Shown here: positions 11,271 through 21,936 of the stretch, piece by piece | Layout of the letters: the number at the start of each line of letters is the position of its first letter | How positions within the stretch are numbered: the first letter of the stretch is position 1 | Source: Azolla caroliniana | Taxonomy: Eukaryota > Polypodiophyta | Direction of reading: 5' to 3' | Length of the DNA stretch: 64,000 nt | NCBI GenBank assembly: GCA_043228905.1 | Contig: JBHGNT010000017.1 | Coordinates: 9,672,001-9,736,000, forward strand | Notes under the pieces: model-generated | Told to the model about the DNA's origin: nothing | The model's input: only the letters and a program-made list of their open reading frames with translations | The model's database searches: none | Position numbers and translations under genes: made by a program

Positions 11271-11945
11271 TGTTACGCGCGTGCGTGTAGAAAGAGTCGG
11301 GACCACGGGGGCCTTGAATCGAGGAGCGAGAGAGAAAGAGAAGAGAAGAGAAGACTTGCAGATACGCAAAGGGAGAAGGAAAGAGAAAGGAACGACACAC
11401 TTAATTACAGTAACAGTCGATTACAATATCCAAAGATTGCAAACTCTGACGATTACAACCGGTAAGGCGGCGATGGTCCCGACACGAGGATCCTACTCAC
11501 GCACACAGACAGAACACACTCGACTCAAAGAAACAAAAAGGGGAGAGCCTCTGCTGGAAGCACACGGGCTGTCAACGAAGCAGAGGCAGCGAACTCCCGA
11601 CACCCATAGAGACCGACGATCGGAGGAGAAGAGAGAGCTCGGCACTCCGTTCTGCAGCAGCACTTCGTCCTCGCCAACGCCCGATCCCCTTTCTTCCTTC
11701 TCTCCCTCCTTAAATAGTTCGCAAAAAAAAGGGACCGTTCTTCCCTAGTCAAATCGCTTTATTCCATGTCCCTTTCGACAGAGATACGCATCAATCTTCT
11801 AATAAATATGTACTACCTAGTATTTACATTAGCCGACCTAATTATGAATTATGTCCACAATATCAATTCTCGCATCCACCTATGTGAGCGCCGGTTCATG
11901 TGCCTTTTTCTCCGATTCCGCCTATGGCCGGTTTTCTTCACAACA
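11271..11945 (-). repeat. G1 5' LTR
   Basis: 675 bp, near-identical to 1300-1970, starting TGTTACGCG and ending CTTCACAACA on the + strand. It is CT/GA rich in the middle. The sequence to its right is gypsy coding remnant, not a copy of the left flank. Confidence 0.88.
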
Positions 11946-12215
11946 CCGTGCGGAGAGACAAATCCGAGAGGTTACCGGATGGGACTATTCAGTTGTGGAG
12001 AAGTCGAGCTTCATGGAAGTTGCATGCCAGAACTACAAAGTTCTGGTGGATGAGAAGCGAACCGAAAAGGCTGGAGGAGTAGGCCTTGCAGGGAGGTATG
12101 ATACCCGGAGCGGGCCAAAGAGGGTCAAAGTCGAGACAAAGTTTTGGAGGTTGGCCTTAGAGGGAGGACAACGTCACATACAAGAATCAAACCTCAAACC
12201 TCCCATGCCATAACC
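11946..12215 (+). pseudogene. Older gypsy remnant G2: gag-protease linker
   Basis: A + strand frame beginning right at the G1 LTR edge reads EVTGWDYSVVEKSSFMEVACQN and then EKAGGV. G1 encodes the related EVTGWDDQVEEKTGFVEAACQN (with a stop after it) and RKAGGV at about 10020-9890 on its - strand. G2 is therefore a related element in the opposite orientation. It breaks off into unrelated AT-rich sequence near 12215. Confidence 0.6.
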
Positions 12216-12724
12216 AACGAACAAGATACTTATATGATAAGACATGTGTACATTTAGAGTTTTGTTGGTCTACAAATCTTTATAAAGTTTTAGAAACTTC
12301 TAGAGTGCACATGCAATGCTCACGAACATGTATAATATGGTTGTTCATCATGATCCTAATTATGGTGAACAACACCAGTTACGGAATCATGAGTACAATT
12401 CATTCATTCTCTCTCAATATATTGTCTTTTGTCTCACATTCCTTGTCTCCTTTCTACCTACTCTAACTATATGTGACATGGATCTCTAACCCTCGCACTT
12501 AGAGTCCATAGATAATGTTAACTTTTGTAAATCAAGGTATGCAAAAGCATTGTGTGTGTGAGAGAGAGTGAGCGTGTGAGCAAGAGAATGAATTAGAGAA
12601 AACAACCAAAAATGAAAAGTACACATGGGGAGATTACATCTTATGAACAAAGATGAAGATGAATTATATATATATTTTAATCAACTCATACAACTGCATT
12701 TAAGGAAGATGAGTAGAAAGGGAA
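12216..12724. other. No gene seen
   Basis: AT-rich sequence between two pieces of the G2 remnant, with a short GT/GA simple stretch near 12550. No open frame or recognised repeat; it may be an insertion or a decayed LTR. Confidence 0.4.
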
Positions 12725-13760
12725 GTGGTTGTACATAGGCAAATTCTTAAGTTTAATGAAGGAGAATTGTTTGTGACTAAAGAGGGGACACGTAGGATTT
12801 CAAAGAAAACATTCAAGTATTTCCTAAGAGGCATGTATCTTTGGAAGTCACTAGCAAGAGATTGTGAACACCTTAGAGAGTGGTTTGTAATAAGGAAGAT
12901 TCGAGGACTCTAATATTTAACTATGTTTGACTTTCATGAAAGTCCTTGGGTAGGCCACAAGGATATATGGGCAACAATCTTAAAACTAAAAGAAATATGT
13001 TGGTGGCCAAGAATGTAAAGAGACATTGCTCATTTCGTGGAGACATGTGAAAGCATTAGACGCACTCAAATGTATGACATAAGGATTAGTTACACCTAAC
13101 CTACCCATTGGCCATACATTTAAAATGGATGTTGGACTTACTATCCGTGATTATGGTAGTGGGTTAGATGAAATACTTGGTGCTGCCAAGGGAATATCTC
13201 GTGAACTAGGTGGAAGGAAAGGCTTAGTCTGATGTCAATGTACAAATTCCTCGTAGTAGAAGTTATATGTTGACATAGGTGTGTGAGGAAGATAGTGGTA
13301 AACGCAGGAGAATTAGATGCTAATGAAGCTAGATAGCTTTTCTAGCAATTAGGGGTGAAACTATCTCTTACAACCCACTTACAACCCGAAGGCCAACGGG
13401 AAGATAGAGAGAGGACATAGTACCACAATTGATGTTATTGTAAGAGCTTGTGCGAGGAAAGTTAAGAGATTGACTTCGACTATTATCTTATGCCTTGTGG
13501 GCCAAAAGAAGAACTCACAACTCAATCATAGGGTTTTATGTTGATTGAGCTCATGTTCAAACAAAAGCCAGTAATACCCATAGAGGAAATGATCAGATCA
13601 TAGGTGGCAATGTCGTGGGAGAATGAGATGCGCGGAAAACTTATGGTGGCATAGATAATAGCACTTGAGAGGTGACCAAAAGACTTAAAGTTGGCAATGG
13701 ATAGGCGATGTGGTTCATGAAGGCGATGGCAATGAATGATTTGGATGATCGACATTTAGG
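12725..13760 (+). pseudogene. Older gypsy remnant G2: integrase
   Basis: Heavily mutated + strand copy of the integrase found in G1. Conserved stretches are FDFHESPWVGHKDIWAT and HFVETCES near 12930-13055, GELDANEA and LGVKLSLTT near 13305-13370, and IELMFKQKPVIPIEE near 13540-13590. They occur in the same order as in G1. Stops and frameshifts are frequent, so G2 is much older than G1. Confidence 0.75.
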
Positions 13761-14300
13761 TCACACTAGTCGCCTTAGGAAGATAAGTATTGTCGAATGC
13801 AAAAATTTAGGAAAAGCTGAAAAGTGTGCATGTTAAAAGGAATAAGAGCGCAAATTGTTAGGAGATTTGAATTTTGCAGAAGCCAAAATCTATAGGAATT
13901 TCTTTTGAGCTCGTGATTACGAATAAAGCGAGCATGCAAGACCAACAATGACAAATAGGTGATGTGATCGTTGTCCATTGGGACGGACGTTGCATTGAAA
14001 CTCAATGATTTTCTCGTGAAGATCTTCCTTTCCGATTTATATAATTTGATGATTTAATAATATTAGCTACAAAATATATCTGTGTGAATCGAATCGTAAT
14101 CGAACGAGGAGGAATTATAATAATTTTTGGCTCCGTGAAGTTTTGCTGGAATCCGATGGATGGAAAACAAGGTCTGCAGCTTCATAATACATAAATATGT
14201 ATGAGTAATAACAGCATGTATAAACAGTATATGTATGTATGTATGTATATCATTTGGTAAAATCGTGAAGATTGTGCTCTCTTTCTTTTTCTTTGAAGGT
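13761..14300. other. No gene seen (upstream of gene 1)
   Basis: AT-rich sequence with short ATGT repeats near 14229-14248. No supported coding frame. It probably holds distal promoter sequence of the DCD-nucleotidyltransferase gene. Confidence 0.4.
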
Positions 14301-14304
14301 TTGC

Positions 14305-14310
14305 CACGTG
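14305..14310. promoter_or_regulatory. G-box CACGTG
   Basis: Palindromic CACGTG about 640 bp upstream of the start codon of gene 1, in the context GCCACGTGTA. G-boxes are bound by plant bHLH and bZIP factors. Position fits a promoter, but a six-base match alone is weak. Confidence 0.4.
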
Positions 14311-14425
14311 TAAGGTGCTGAGTCCTCCACGCGTCAGTGTCACGCAGAGCTGCAGTCGTCGCAAACCACACACACAAACATCCCTCCCATCAATCACTCA
14401 AATAACATACTCACTCCTCACAACA

Positions 14426-14429
<4 letters not shown>

Positions 14430-14467
<38 letters not shown>

Positions 14468-14571
14468 AAACCCTAATCCTTCGCTAAGTTCTTCTTCTTC
14501 TTCTTCTTCTTCTTCTTCTTCTGCTATATACATACATACATACAATTATTATTATTATTATACGCTATATA

Positions 14572-14606
<35 letters not shown>

Positions 14607-14820
14607 AAACCCTAATCCTAATCATATACATATATACATACACATACATACTGCAGACCTACGACTCTTCACCTTCACCTTCCCCCCCCCCCCCCAATCA
14701 CTCCATTCCATTCCTTTCCTTTCTCCTTTTTCCGCTCTCTCTGCCATTCCTCATCACATCTCCCTCTCTCTCTCTCTCTCTCTGTTCTCCTCCTCCCGTT
14801 CCCGTTCCCGTTCCCCTCCC
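14430..14820 (+). promoter_or_regulatory. CT/CTT-rich proximal promoter and 5' leader of gene 1, with two telo-boxes
   Basis: Contains (CT)n at 14430-14464, (CTT)n at about 14489-14522, (CT)n at 14577-14602 and about 14763-14783, and poly-C at 14682-14695. The unit (CT)n-GCCAAACCCTAATCCT occurs twice. Each copy includes AAACCCTAA (14468-14476 and 14607-14615), the plant telo-box found in promoters of genes tied to growth and translation. The transcription start cannot be fixed from sequence. Confidence 0.5.
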
Positions 14821-14948
14821 CGCCGTTCTTCTCACCATCAATCGCCGCCCTGCACCACCCCCACCCACCTCATCCTCCTTCTTTTCTTCCTTCTTCTCTC
14901 ATCGCCTCACCAACTTCTGCATCCTCCTCGTTCATCCTCTCTCTGAGG

Positions 14949-15469
14949 ATGGTTGTTGCGAAGTACAGTAAGATTCCCTCATCCCTTCCCATCATCATCA
15001 ACAATAACAACAACAACAACAACAAGAGCCACAGCCACAGCCACAGCCACAGCGAGGCCACTAAGACGATCGACCACAACACTACCATCAACTTATTCGC
15101 TGGCTACATATTTGTTTGCAGTAACGATACTCTTCCAGATCTCAAGCGAAGAATTTTTGGTCAGCTCTCTGCCCCATTCAAATCCTTTGTTTCTTTATTG
15201 CAAGAACTTTTATGTCCATGATTGATGAACTCCTTATAGACTTGAAACGGTGAGTGATAATGACTGGCTATGGCAAGATCAACGGAAACGGAGCGATTAA
15301 TATAAATGTATCGATTTCCTCTGCTGATTACGCTGCATAATGTTACATTCCATTTTTGTTCACTTTTGCTAATAGCAGAAGGAAGTCGTTAGAAAAGAGT
15401 ATCTATTTACATAATCCAAGAAAGATATCAACTCATTTGCTAAACTAACTTGACGTTGTGGGGGGAGAC

Positions 15470-15535
<66 letters not shown>

Positions 15536-18500
15536 AATCTGAAGATTTTTCTTGCTTCTGAGCCCCCACCATCGCATTTTCTTAGGTTGCTTGGTTTACA
15601 AAGGTCAACCTGTTGACCAGTTAAATGTTTAGCGAAACATTTGATTTTCTCCTTGTTTTTCATTGTTTAGGATTACCCGCCCATCATGCAGAGTCGGTGC
15701 GAGCCATCAGAAAAGGGATGCCACTGTTCTTATTCAATTATTCAAGCAGATGTTTATGTGGCGTATTCGAGGTATTGTTCTTTCCTAAACCATTCTTTTT
15801 CAAGTTCTATTTACTTATTACTGAATATTTCTAATTCTTTTCCAAGTTTTTTGAGGTCAATCTTCTTTTAAAATTCATTATACTCTTAACAAGATATCAT
15901 TTTGATTGCTAATGTCCTTTTATGTAAAATCTCCAGGCTGCAAGTGATGGTGGATTCAATATAGATCCTCATGCTTGGGAAAATGCTGACCAGACAAGAT
16001 CGCGTAAGTCACCAGTGTCAAGGTACCCTGCTCAGGTAGATTTTTGTTTGTGTATTTTGAGTTATTCTCTTTCATTATCCATGATTTGTATGCTTGAGTT
16101 ATGGCAGTTGATGTTACATGATTAGTCATACTTATCATGGCATCTAGCATCCATTATGTGCTTAACGTCATTACACTTGTTTGATTAACATAGGCATGTG
16201 TCATTAACATCATCACTTATGTTTGCTTGATACCGGGCTATATGATTAATGCCAAGATTGTTACATGATTAGTCATACTTATCATGGGATCTAACATCCA
16301 TTATGTGCTTAACGTTATTACACTTGTTTGATTAACATGGGCATGTGTCATTAACATCATTACTTATGTTTGCTTGATGCCGGGCTATATGATTAATACC
16401 AAGATTGTGCATGATACTCAATCATTAGATTCACATCTCCCATCAGTACTTCTGGTTAGCCTAATATAAACATCTGAATGTTGGATTAACATGAACACCC
16501 GAATGTTGGATTACAGGTGAAAGTACGCCTGCGATTTCAGAGGCCACCATTAGACGAAGAGACTTTTCGGCCTCTTCTCGAGCACTTCGAAGGTCGCAAG
16601 TTCAGATTGGAACTGACAGACCACCAGGCAAATCTTATTATTATATTGTGATTATCTTGGCATTTCTTAATATTCACATCAAGGTTATATATGTTGCTTT
16701 ATGATATTTGACATGGTTTTGTGACTGGACAGGTACAACAACTCCTTAAGTTGTTTCGAGTTCCTGATACAGAGTTCTTTGGTGAGAAAGTGAGGGTATA
16801 TTCCAATCCCATAGGTGATCCAGATTCACCTTTCTCTGCTTTCAAATCTGATTCAGATTGTCACAGTGAGTGTTCAAGCAAAGGAACCTACACTGGGGAG
16901 GATGAGTGTGGGGCTGAAGAAGCTCCCTCAGAAGACAGAGTCCTCACCGACAATAAGCAACTATGTTTTGCACAATTTGATGATAATAATCATTTCTTGA
17001 GTGAGAGTTTGAATAGGATTGTATTGAACGTTGGGAATTTGAATCACAGTGAGATTCCAGAAGAAAGTCTTAATATGATGGTTTATGGTGCAATTCAAAT
17101 TCCAGATTCAGAGAAATCTTTTGAACCCAATGAAAGTCACATGCTTTGCTTGAATGTGAACAGTCCTGCTGTTAGCAGTGTTTCTGTTGATTCCAGTCAC
17201 AATGTTTCATATCTTCCTGTGGGCATGGACATGTATAATAATAGTAATGCATGTATGGTACCTGCACAAATTCAGCCTACATTTTGTGAAAGCATGATTT
17301 ATATCCCTATATATCCTTCCAGAGAGTTCATGGGTCAATCTTCGCATGTGATGCACAAGAAAGTAAGCAGAATAGAAGAAAGCAAACAGTTTTCTGGTTC
17401 ATGCATCTCTACAAAACAGTGCACTGATGATGTTAGTGATGAGAAAATAAGGCACTTTCCTCTAGAACCTGTAAGGGTATTGTCGCCGTTCCTTTTGTCA
17501 CCAAATTTGCACTTCATTACTTCTCGACAGCCCTTGATGGATCACATTGAGGAACCAGAAAGAATTCAGACTAGTCATGTTCCAACCATTTTGATGCCTT
17601 CCATGCCAAGAATTGTGCCTATGATTGACTTTGAGTTACTTCACTTTCAGATATTGCAATTTGCCAGATTGACTCGGCCATCTTTAGAGACACTGCTTTA
17701 TGTGGAATCTGCAATAGATTCTATCAGATCTTGTGTCAAGAAGCTGTGGCCTAATGCTGATGCGGAGGTTAGTCTCTTATGTTCGCATTTTACTGCAGCT
17801 AAAGTAAAAATTTTACGTCATGATTTACGAGCTCACTTTTCTTATTTCTTCATATTGATCTTGAAAACTTGTGACACCTGTATTGCAGGTGTTTGGTTCC
17901 TTTGCTACTGGTTTGTGTTTGCAACATAGTGATATTGACATAGCAATTGTGGATGCTCCTTTCTTACCAACAATGGTCAACATGTCTATGTCACACGCTT
18001 CATCTTTTCTATTGAGGGAACTTGGATCATACTTAAAACCCTTGGAATGGTGTGAGAGCTATAATGTGGTAGCCATGGCATCAGTACCTGTGCTGAAATG
18101 TCAATATCAGCCCATTGCTAATTCTCAGATAGCAGATTCTTCACTGCATGTACAATCAATTTCCATTGACATTACAATTGGTGGAATAATGGGCACCACT
18201 TATAAGTGGAATCAATCACATAGAATTGGTGGACGTGTGAACCAGCATACTGGAGGTGCCGCTCGTGAATATGTCCTTGAGAAAATCCAAGAGTTACCTG
18301 CTCTAGCACCACTTGTAAGTTATCATTGGAAAATAAAACATTGATTGTTTATCAAATTTTGAACCATATAAATTTATTTATAGCTTCTTAGTTTTGTTTT
18401 TTCTTGCATTCTTGCTTTGTACATGCAGGTGTTTCTGTTGAAGTCATTTCTGCACCATAAGGGTCTCAGTAATGTTTATTTGGGTGGTCTCGGATCCTTC

Positions 18501-19335
18501 TCCCTGACTCTACTGGTTACATTTTTCTTGGAAGTAGGTTTTCTGTTCTTTTGGTTCTCTTTTCCACATGTTTATTTGAATGACCTGGATTATGCTCTTG
18601 CAGCATGTGGATTTTCCTGTTATACCCTGCTTCTCATCAAAGGATTTAGAGATGGATAACCTGAAAAGTGGGATGAACTACAAATCTACACTTGGTGAAT
18701 ATTCCATTAGGAGAGCAGCAAAAACTATTGAGAGCATCTTAGCACTCTGGGAGTCTTCTTCATCGCATTGCTTGGGAAATTTACTTGTGGAGTTTCTTAA
18801 AATGTTTGCTTATGAAGATTTATCCAGCCAAAAAATTTTCTTGAAGGTAAAAAGATTGCTTTGTTTTAGAAAAGATTATAGAGATGGTTCCTTTATGTTA
18901 TTTTAGGAAGTGAATATACATTTGATGTTTCCATTTGTATTTTCTGTGCATGAAGTTTGATGTGTCATTGAACAACTTGTGTTATTTAAAGGGGCTTGAT
19001 GGCCATCCTGGTGGGAAATGTAGACGTCGGAATCGACACATACCATTGTGGATAGATGACCCTCTACGCCCTGGTGTTAATGTAGGTGCTGGCTCATTCG
19101 GCGTGTGTCATGTACAGGTAAATCCTTTTTTTATCCATTAAAAAAAGGAAAGATGTTTTGGCTGATTTATTTTACTATTAGGAAAGAACGAGAGGATGTA
19201 CATTATTTCAAACATTACGATCACATCTTTTTGCAGGACTCGTTTCGTGAAATGTTGCAGGTTCTTTCCTACGGGCAGTTTCCTGGAACACACCTAGATT
19301 TCAGCAAGATGGGTTGTCAAGACACCTATGTTTAG
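14949..19335 (+). CDS. DCD-domain / TRF4-type nucleotidyltransferase fusion protein (851 aa)
   Basis: Ten coding exons: 14949-15159, 15671-15771, 15937-16035, 16517-16627, 16733-17767, 17889-18314, 18429-18533, 18604-18846, 18992-19117, 19237-19335; all phases agree. Residues 1-48 hold eight Asn and a Ser-His repeat. A DCD domain follows (about 49-182: LFAGYIFVCS, FGLPAHH, GMPLFLFNY, GVFEAASDGG). A long unstructured linker leads to a non-canonical poly(A)-polymerase core: helix LHFQILQF, nucleotide site FGSFATGLCLQHSDID (Asp534, Asp536), third Asp613 in ISIDIT, central domain LGGLGSFSLTLLV, and the family ending IDDPLRPGVNVG...SFREML. Family knowledge predicts addition of nucleotides to RNA 3' ends, probably nuclear. 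All three catalytic Asp are present. Intron 4 uses a GC donor. The fusion is unusual; TRF4 relatives I recall lack DCD. No paralogue is in the window. Confidence 0.9.
15463..15531. repeat. (AG)n microsatellite in intron 1 of gene 1
   Basis: About 69 bp of AG dinucleotides with one CAGAG interruption. Likely length-variable. Confidence 0.9.
16114..16407. repeat. 147-bp tandem duplication in intron 3 of gene 1
   Basis: Two adjacent copies beginning TTACATGATTAGTCATAC at 16114 and 16261, differing at only a few positions, within intron 3 (16036-16516). It duplicates no splice site of the flanking exons. Confidence 0.85.
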
Positions 19336-19898
19336 GCAACTGCATCAGTTAAAGCCAATTACTTCTTCTTCAAGCTGATATGAGAAGTTTTGCAGTATTT
19401 CTTCTTTTTGAATTCTGCATTCAGTAACCTGAAAGAAATGATCTCTAATGGCATGAAGTTTAGTAGAAATGTTCTGGTTCTGGTTCTGGTTCTGGCCTTT
19501 TGTTATAGAGGAACTGATTATGGAGCCAGATATGAAAGGAGTACTTAAGGAAAGTAGTGGATAATTCCATTACCACATGTTGTACAGTCACAATGTTTAT
19601 TCCAACACTCTTAAGAGGTTAATTGTCTCTGAGAGGTTCAGCAGAAGCAGTTTTGTTTGTTTTTTTTTAAATTCTTACGGACAGTCAAGTCAGTCAGAAA
19701 GAGTTCAATGTAAATCTGTACAGAGGATTGTAGAGTGTGCATATAACACATCTCACCTTGTCTATTTTTACTAGCTCAAGGCAAGCTAGTATAATAGCAT
19801 TGATTGAGAACTTACAGGACATTTTCTTTTCTATGACCTAAAACAATTTTGGGGTTGAAATTGAATACGAGCTTTCCCAGGCTGATACAGATCTTAGT
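19336..19898 (+). other. 3' flank of gene 1
   Basis: AT-rich sequence after the stop codon, likely holding the 3' UTR. It includes a (CTGGTT)n run near 19474-19496. No canonical AATAAA was relied on; the polyadenylation site is not determinable. No other gene seen. Confidence 0.4.
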
Positions 19899-20025
19899 CA
19901 GCAGCAACATGGCAAAGTGTTAGTCCTCTTATTCCTGGTTAACATCTTATGAAGATATTCATCAGCAGCAACATGGCAAAGTGTTAGTCCTCTTATTCCT
20001 GGTTAACATCTTATGAAGATATATA
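19899..20025. repeat. 64-bp tandem duplication
   Basis: The sequence starting GCAGCAACATGGCAAAGTG occurs at 19901 and again at 19965, near-identical, possibly within the 3' UTR region of gene 1. Confidence 0.85.
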
Positions 20026-20140
20026 TAGATAATAGATGTATATTCCAGCTTGGAATGGCTTTTCATGTAAATGAGATTATCATAGTTGAGAAAAAAACTC
20101 AACTTGACACAAGAAATGCTCTTGTGACATTGAAACAAAT

Positions 20141-20320
20141 TTGTGCATAGAATTGGACAGGTTATGCAGATGATGCTCTACATATTTTGTGAGGTGGCAA
20201 TGTGCCCCAAGTGAAGTTGTCTTATCTAACTTGTGCATGGAGTTGGATAAGTTATGCAGATGATGCGCTATGTATTCTGTGACGTGTGCATGTGCCTCAA
20301 GCAAAGTGCTCTTTCTGTGG
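20141..20320. repeat. 90-bp diverged tandem repeat
   Basis: Two copies, starting TTGTGCATAG at 20141 and TTGTGCATGG at 20231, about 80 percent alike by eye. The period is a multiple of three and the - strand stays open across both copies (20346-20080), repeating HHLHNLSNSMHK. Whether that frame is translated is unknown. Confidence 0.7.
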
Positions 20321-21199
20321 TAAAGACACAAGCTCAGTAGAATCAACGGGAAAACAGTTCATTGTAAAGAGCAACAACACTTACAATGAACAGATCATTG
20401 TGAAGTGAAAGGATAGATGCTCAAGCATGTGGAAGGTGCAAAATTTATCCAATGGAAATCAATATGGCATCTAGGAAAATTTAACCGAATGTATTCAACA
20501 TAGCCTGTGGCATTCATTAATTGATTGTATTTCAGCATATCCTCAGTTGAAGTTCAGGGTAGCCTGTGTGGGAAATATTTGAGGTTTGCCTTGTTTCAAT
20601 AGTGTAAGAAATTGTGGACACTGATTCTTGTAATTAATTAAAGCTCTAGACAGACTAGAACTGAATAAATAAAATATCAAATGTAGTCATCAGATTATAC
20701 ATTTCTCTTTTTGAAATTCTGGTAGACATTTGTATGGTATGTGCAAGCACACATCCGTATACGCATCTGCACACGCACACGCACACGCACATGTGATTGT
20801 TTGAATGATGTGTGCATTATAATTTTTTGTATTCATGGTATATGTGATTTAAACTTATCATGGAATTTAGGTTTTTGTAAACAGTTTTTTGCACTTCTTA
20901 TTTGTGAGATTGGAATGTGAACTTTCAATTCTCGTGAATAATTCTGATGGATTGCTAAAAGCATATCTTATTTACAGTTTCAAAGATCCTTAGGCCTGTT
21001 GAATTTTTTGATGTTGCACAATAGTGCACAATGCTAATGAATGAGTAATGAACTTACTGTTTTCTTGTTAGTGATGGAATTGCAATGCTTTATTTGAAAT
21101 AATTTGATTTCAACACTGATTAGTATAATGGAGGGGAAAGCTTTGGGGAATAGTTAAACCCACGAGGACATGGATTTATAGTGCAGGGTGGTAGCATGT
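20321..21199. other. Intergenic, no gene seen
   Basis: AT-rich DNA with a short CA-rich stretch (CACACGCACACG) near 20772. No supported coding frame. Confidence 0.4.
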
Positions 21200-21840
21200 T
21201 CCAATGTGATGGGGTGAGACTTGGCACAAATTCTGAAATTTTTGAGGAGATTTGGCTTATGGTGGCATGTTTATTGGTTTGGCACATTTGGATCAGGCGT
21301 TGTAAGTTTGTTTTTCAACAGCAAAAGCTCTCATGTGGGGGGAGGTGATGTTAAATATCTAGTTTTGAGCTTGTAGCTTAGTTGTGTGGATGGTATGTCT
21401 CGGTTTAGGGAAAATTGGATGAAGCAAAAAGGTCTAGGTCAAAGTTCTTGCTGAAATGGGGTTGTTCTCCCATGATGGTCAAATCTTCGTCGAAGCCTAA
21501 GTGGAATTACCAGGTGCCTAGGTGGCTGTTTCGTTGATGGCTCCCAATATTGTACATGGGTTGTAATTATGTATGTATAGCTAAAACACAAGTGGGTTAC
21601 TATAGTCATGTTACCCGAATAACTTTGTTATAAAAGAGTTAGTTGGGAAAAATAGAGTCGACGTACAATGGGTTTTATTTCAATTTTGTTGGAGTTAATG
21701 GTCGTGTGAGTTTTTGTTGTTTTTGTTTGATAGTTTTGGAGTTGTTCCTCCGAGTTGTATATGTTGATCCTACTGTGGATTTGGGTAAACTTTGTTGTAT
21801 TCTATTTGCTAACTAGTGTTTTTTGGTAAAAAAAATTTAA
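21200..21840 (+). pseudogene. Possible LINE 3'-end fragment
   Basis: One frame near 21220-21350 reads EIFEEIWLMVACLLVWHIWIRRCKF (in two parts EIFEEIWLMVACLLV, WHIWIRRCKFVF), resembling the tryptophan-rich segment at the end of plant LINE ORF2 proteins. An A-rich stretch (21828-21845) lies at the far end, as expected for a LINE tail. Stops follow soon. The match is short and recalled from memory. Confidence 0.3.
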
Positions 21841-21936
21841 AAAATGGCATTATAGTATTGTTAATTCCCACTTTTACTCAAATATTAACTATAGAGTAAA
21901 TATTATGTTTTATGCTGACAAAAATGTGTTGCAATT

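Larger units (their letters stand above)
1300..11945 (-). mobile_element. Ty3/gypsy LTR retrotransposon G1 (nested host of element N)
   Basis: LTR retrotransposon read on the - strand: 5' LTR 11271-11945, PBS-like site, gag 11218-10019, protease 9931-8720, insertion of element N, reverse transcriptase/RNase H 5046-3643, integrase 3642-2076, polypurine tract, 3' LTR 1300-1970. Domain order PR-RT-RH-IN places it in Ty3/gypsy. Both LTRs begin and end with TG/CA and differ at few positions by eye, so insertion is fairly recent. Stops and frameshifts in every domain make it non-functional. No five-base target duplication is seen (CAACT on the left, CCGTG on the right). No chromodomain follows the GPY/F-like motif of the integrase. 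Confidence 0.9.

Noticed and set aside
14870-15091. Antisense frame opposite exon 1 of gene 1
   Set aside because: Poly-Leu/Trp product from the complement of AAC and CAC repeats.
15369-15663. Antisense Ser-Leu repeat frames in intron 1
   Set aside because: Created by the (AG)n microsatellite.
16721-17929. A stand-alone 402-codon gene starting at the ATG at 16721
   Set aside because: The frame is exon 5 plus intron at both ends: a clean AG acceptor at 16732 and GT donor at 17768 join it to DCD and nucleotidyltransferase exons in phase.
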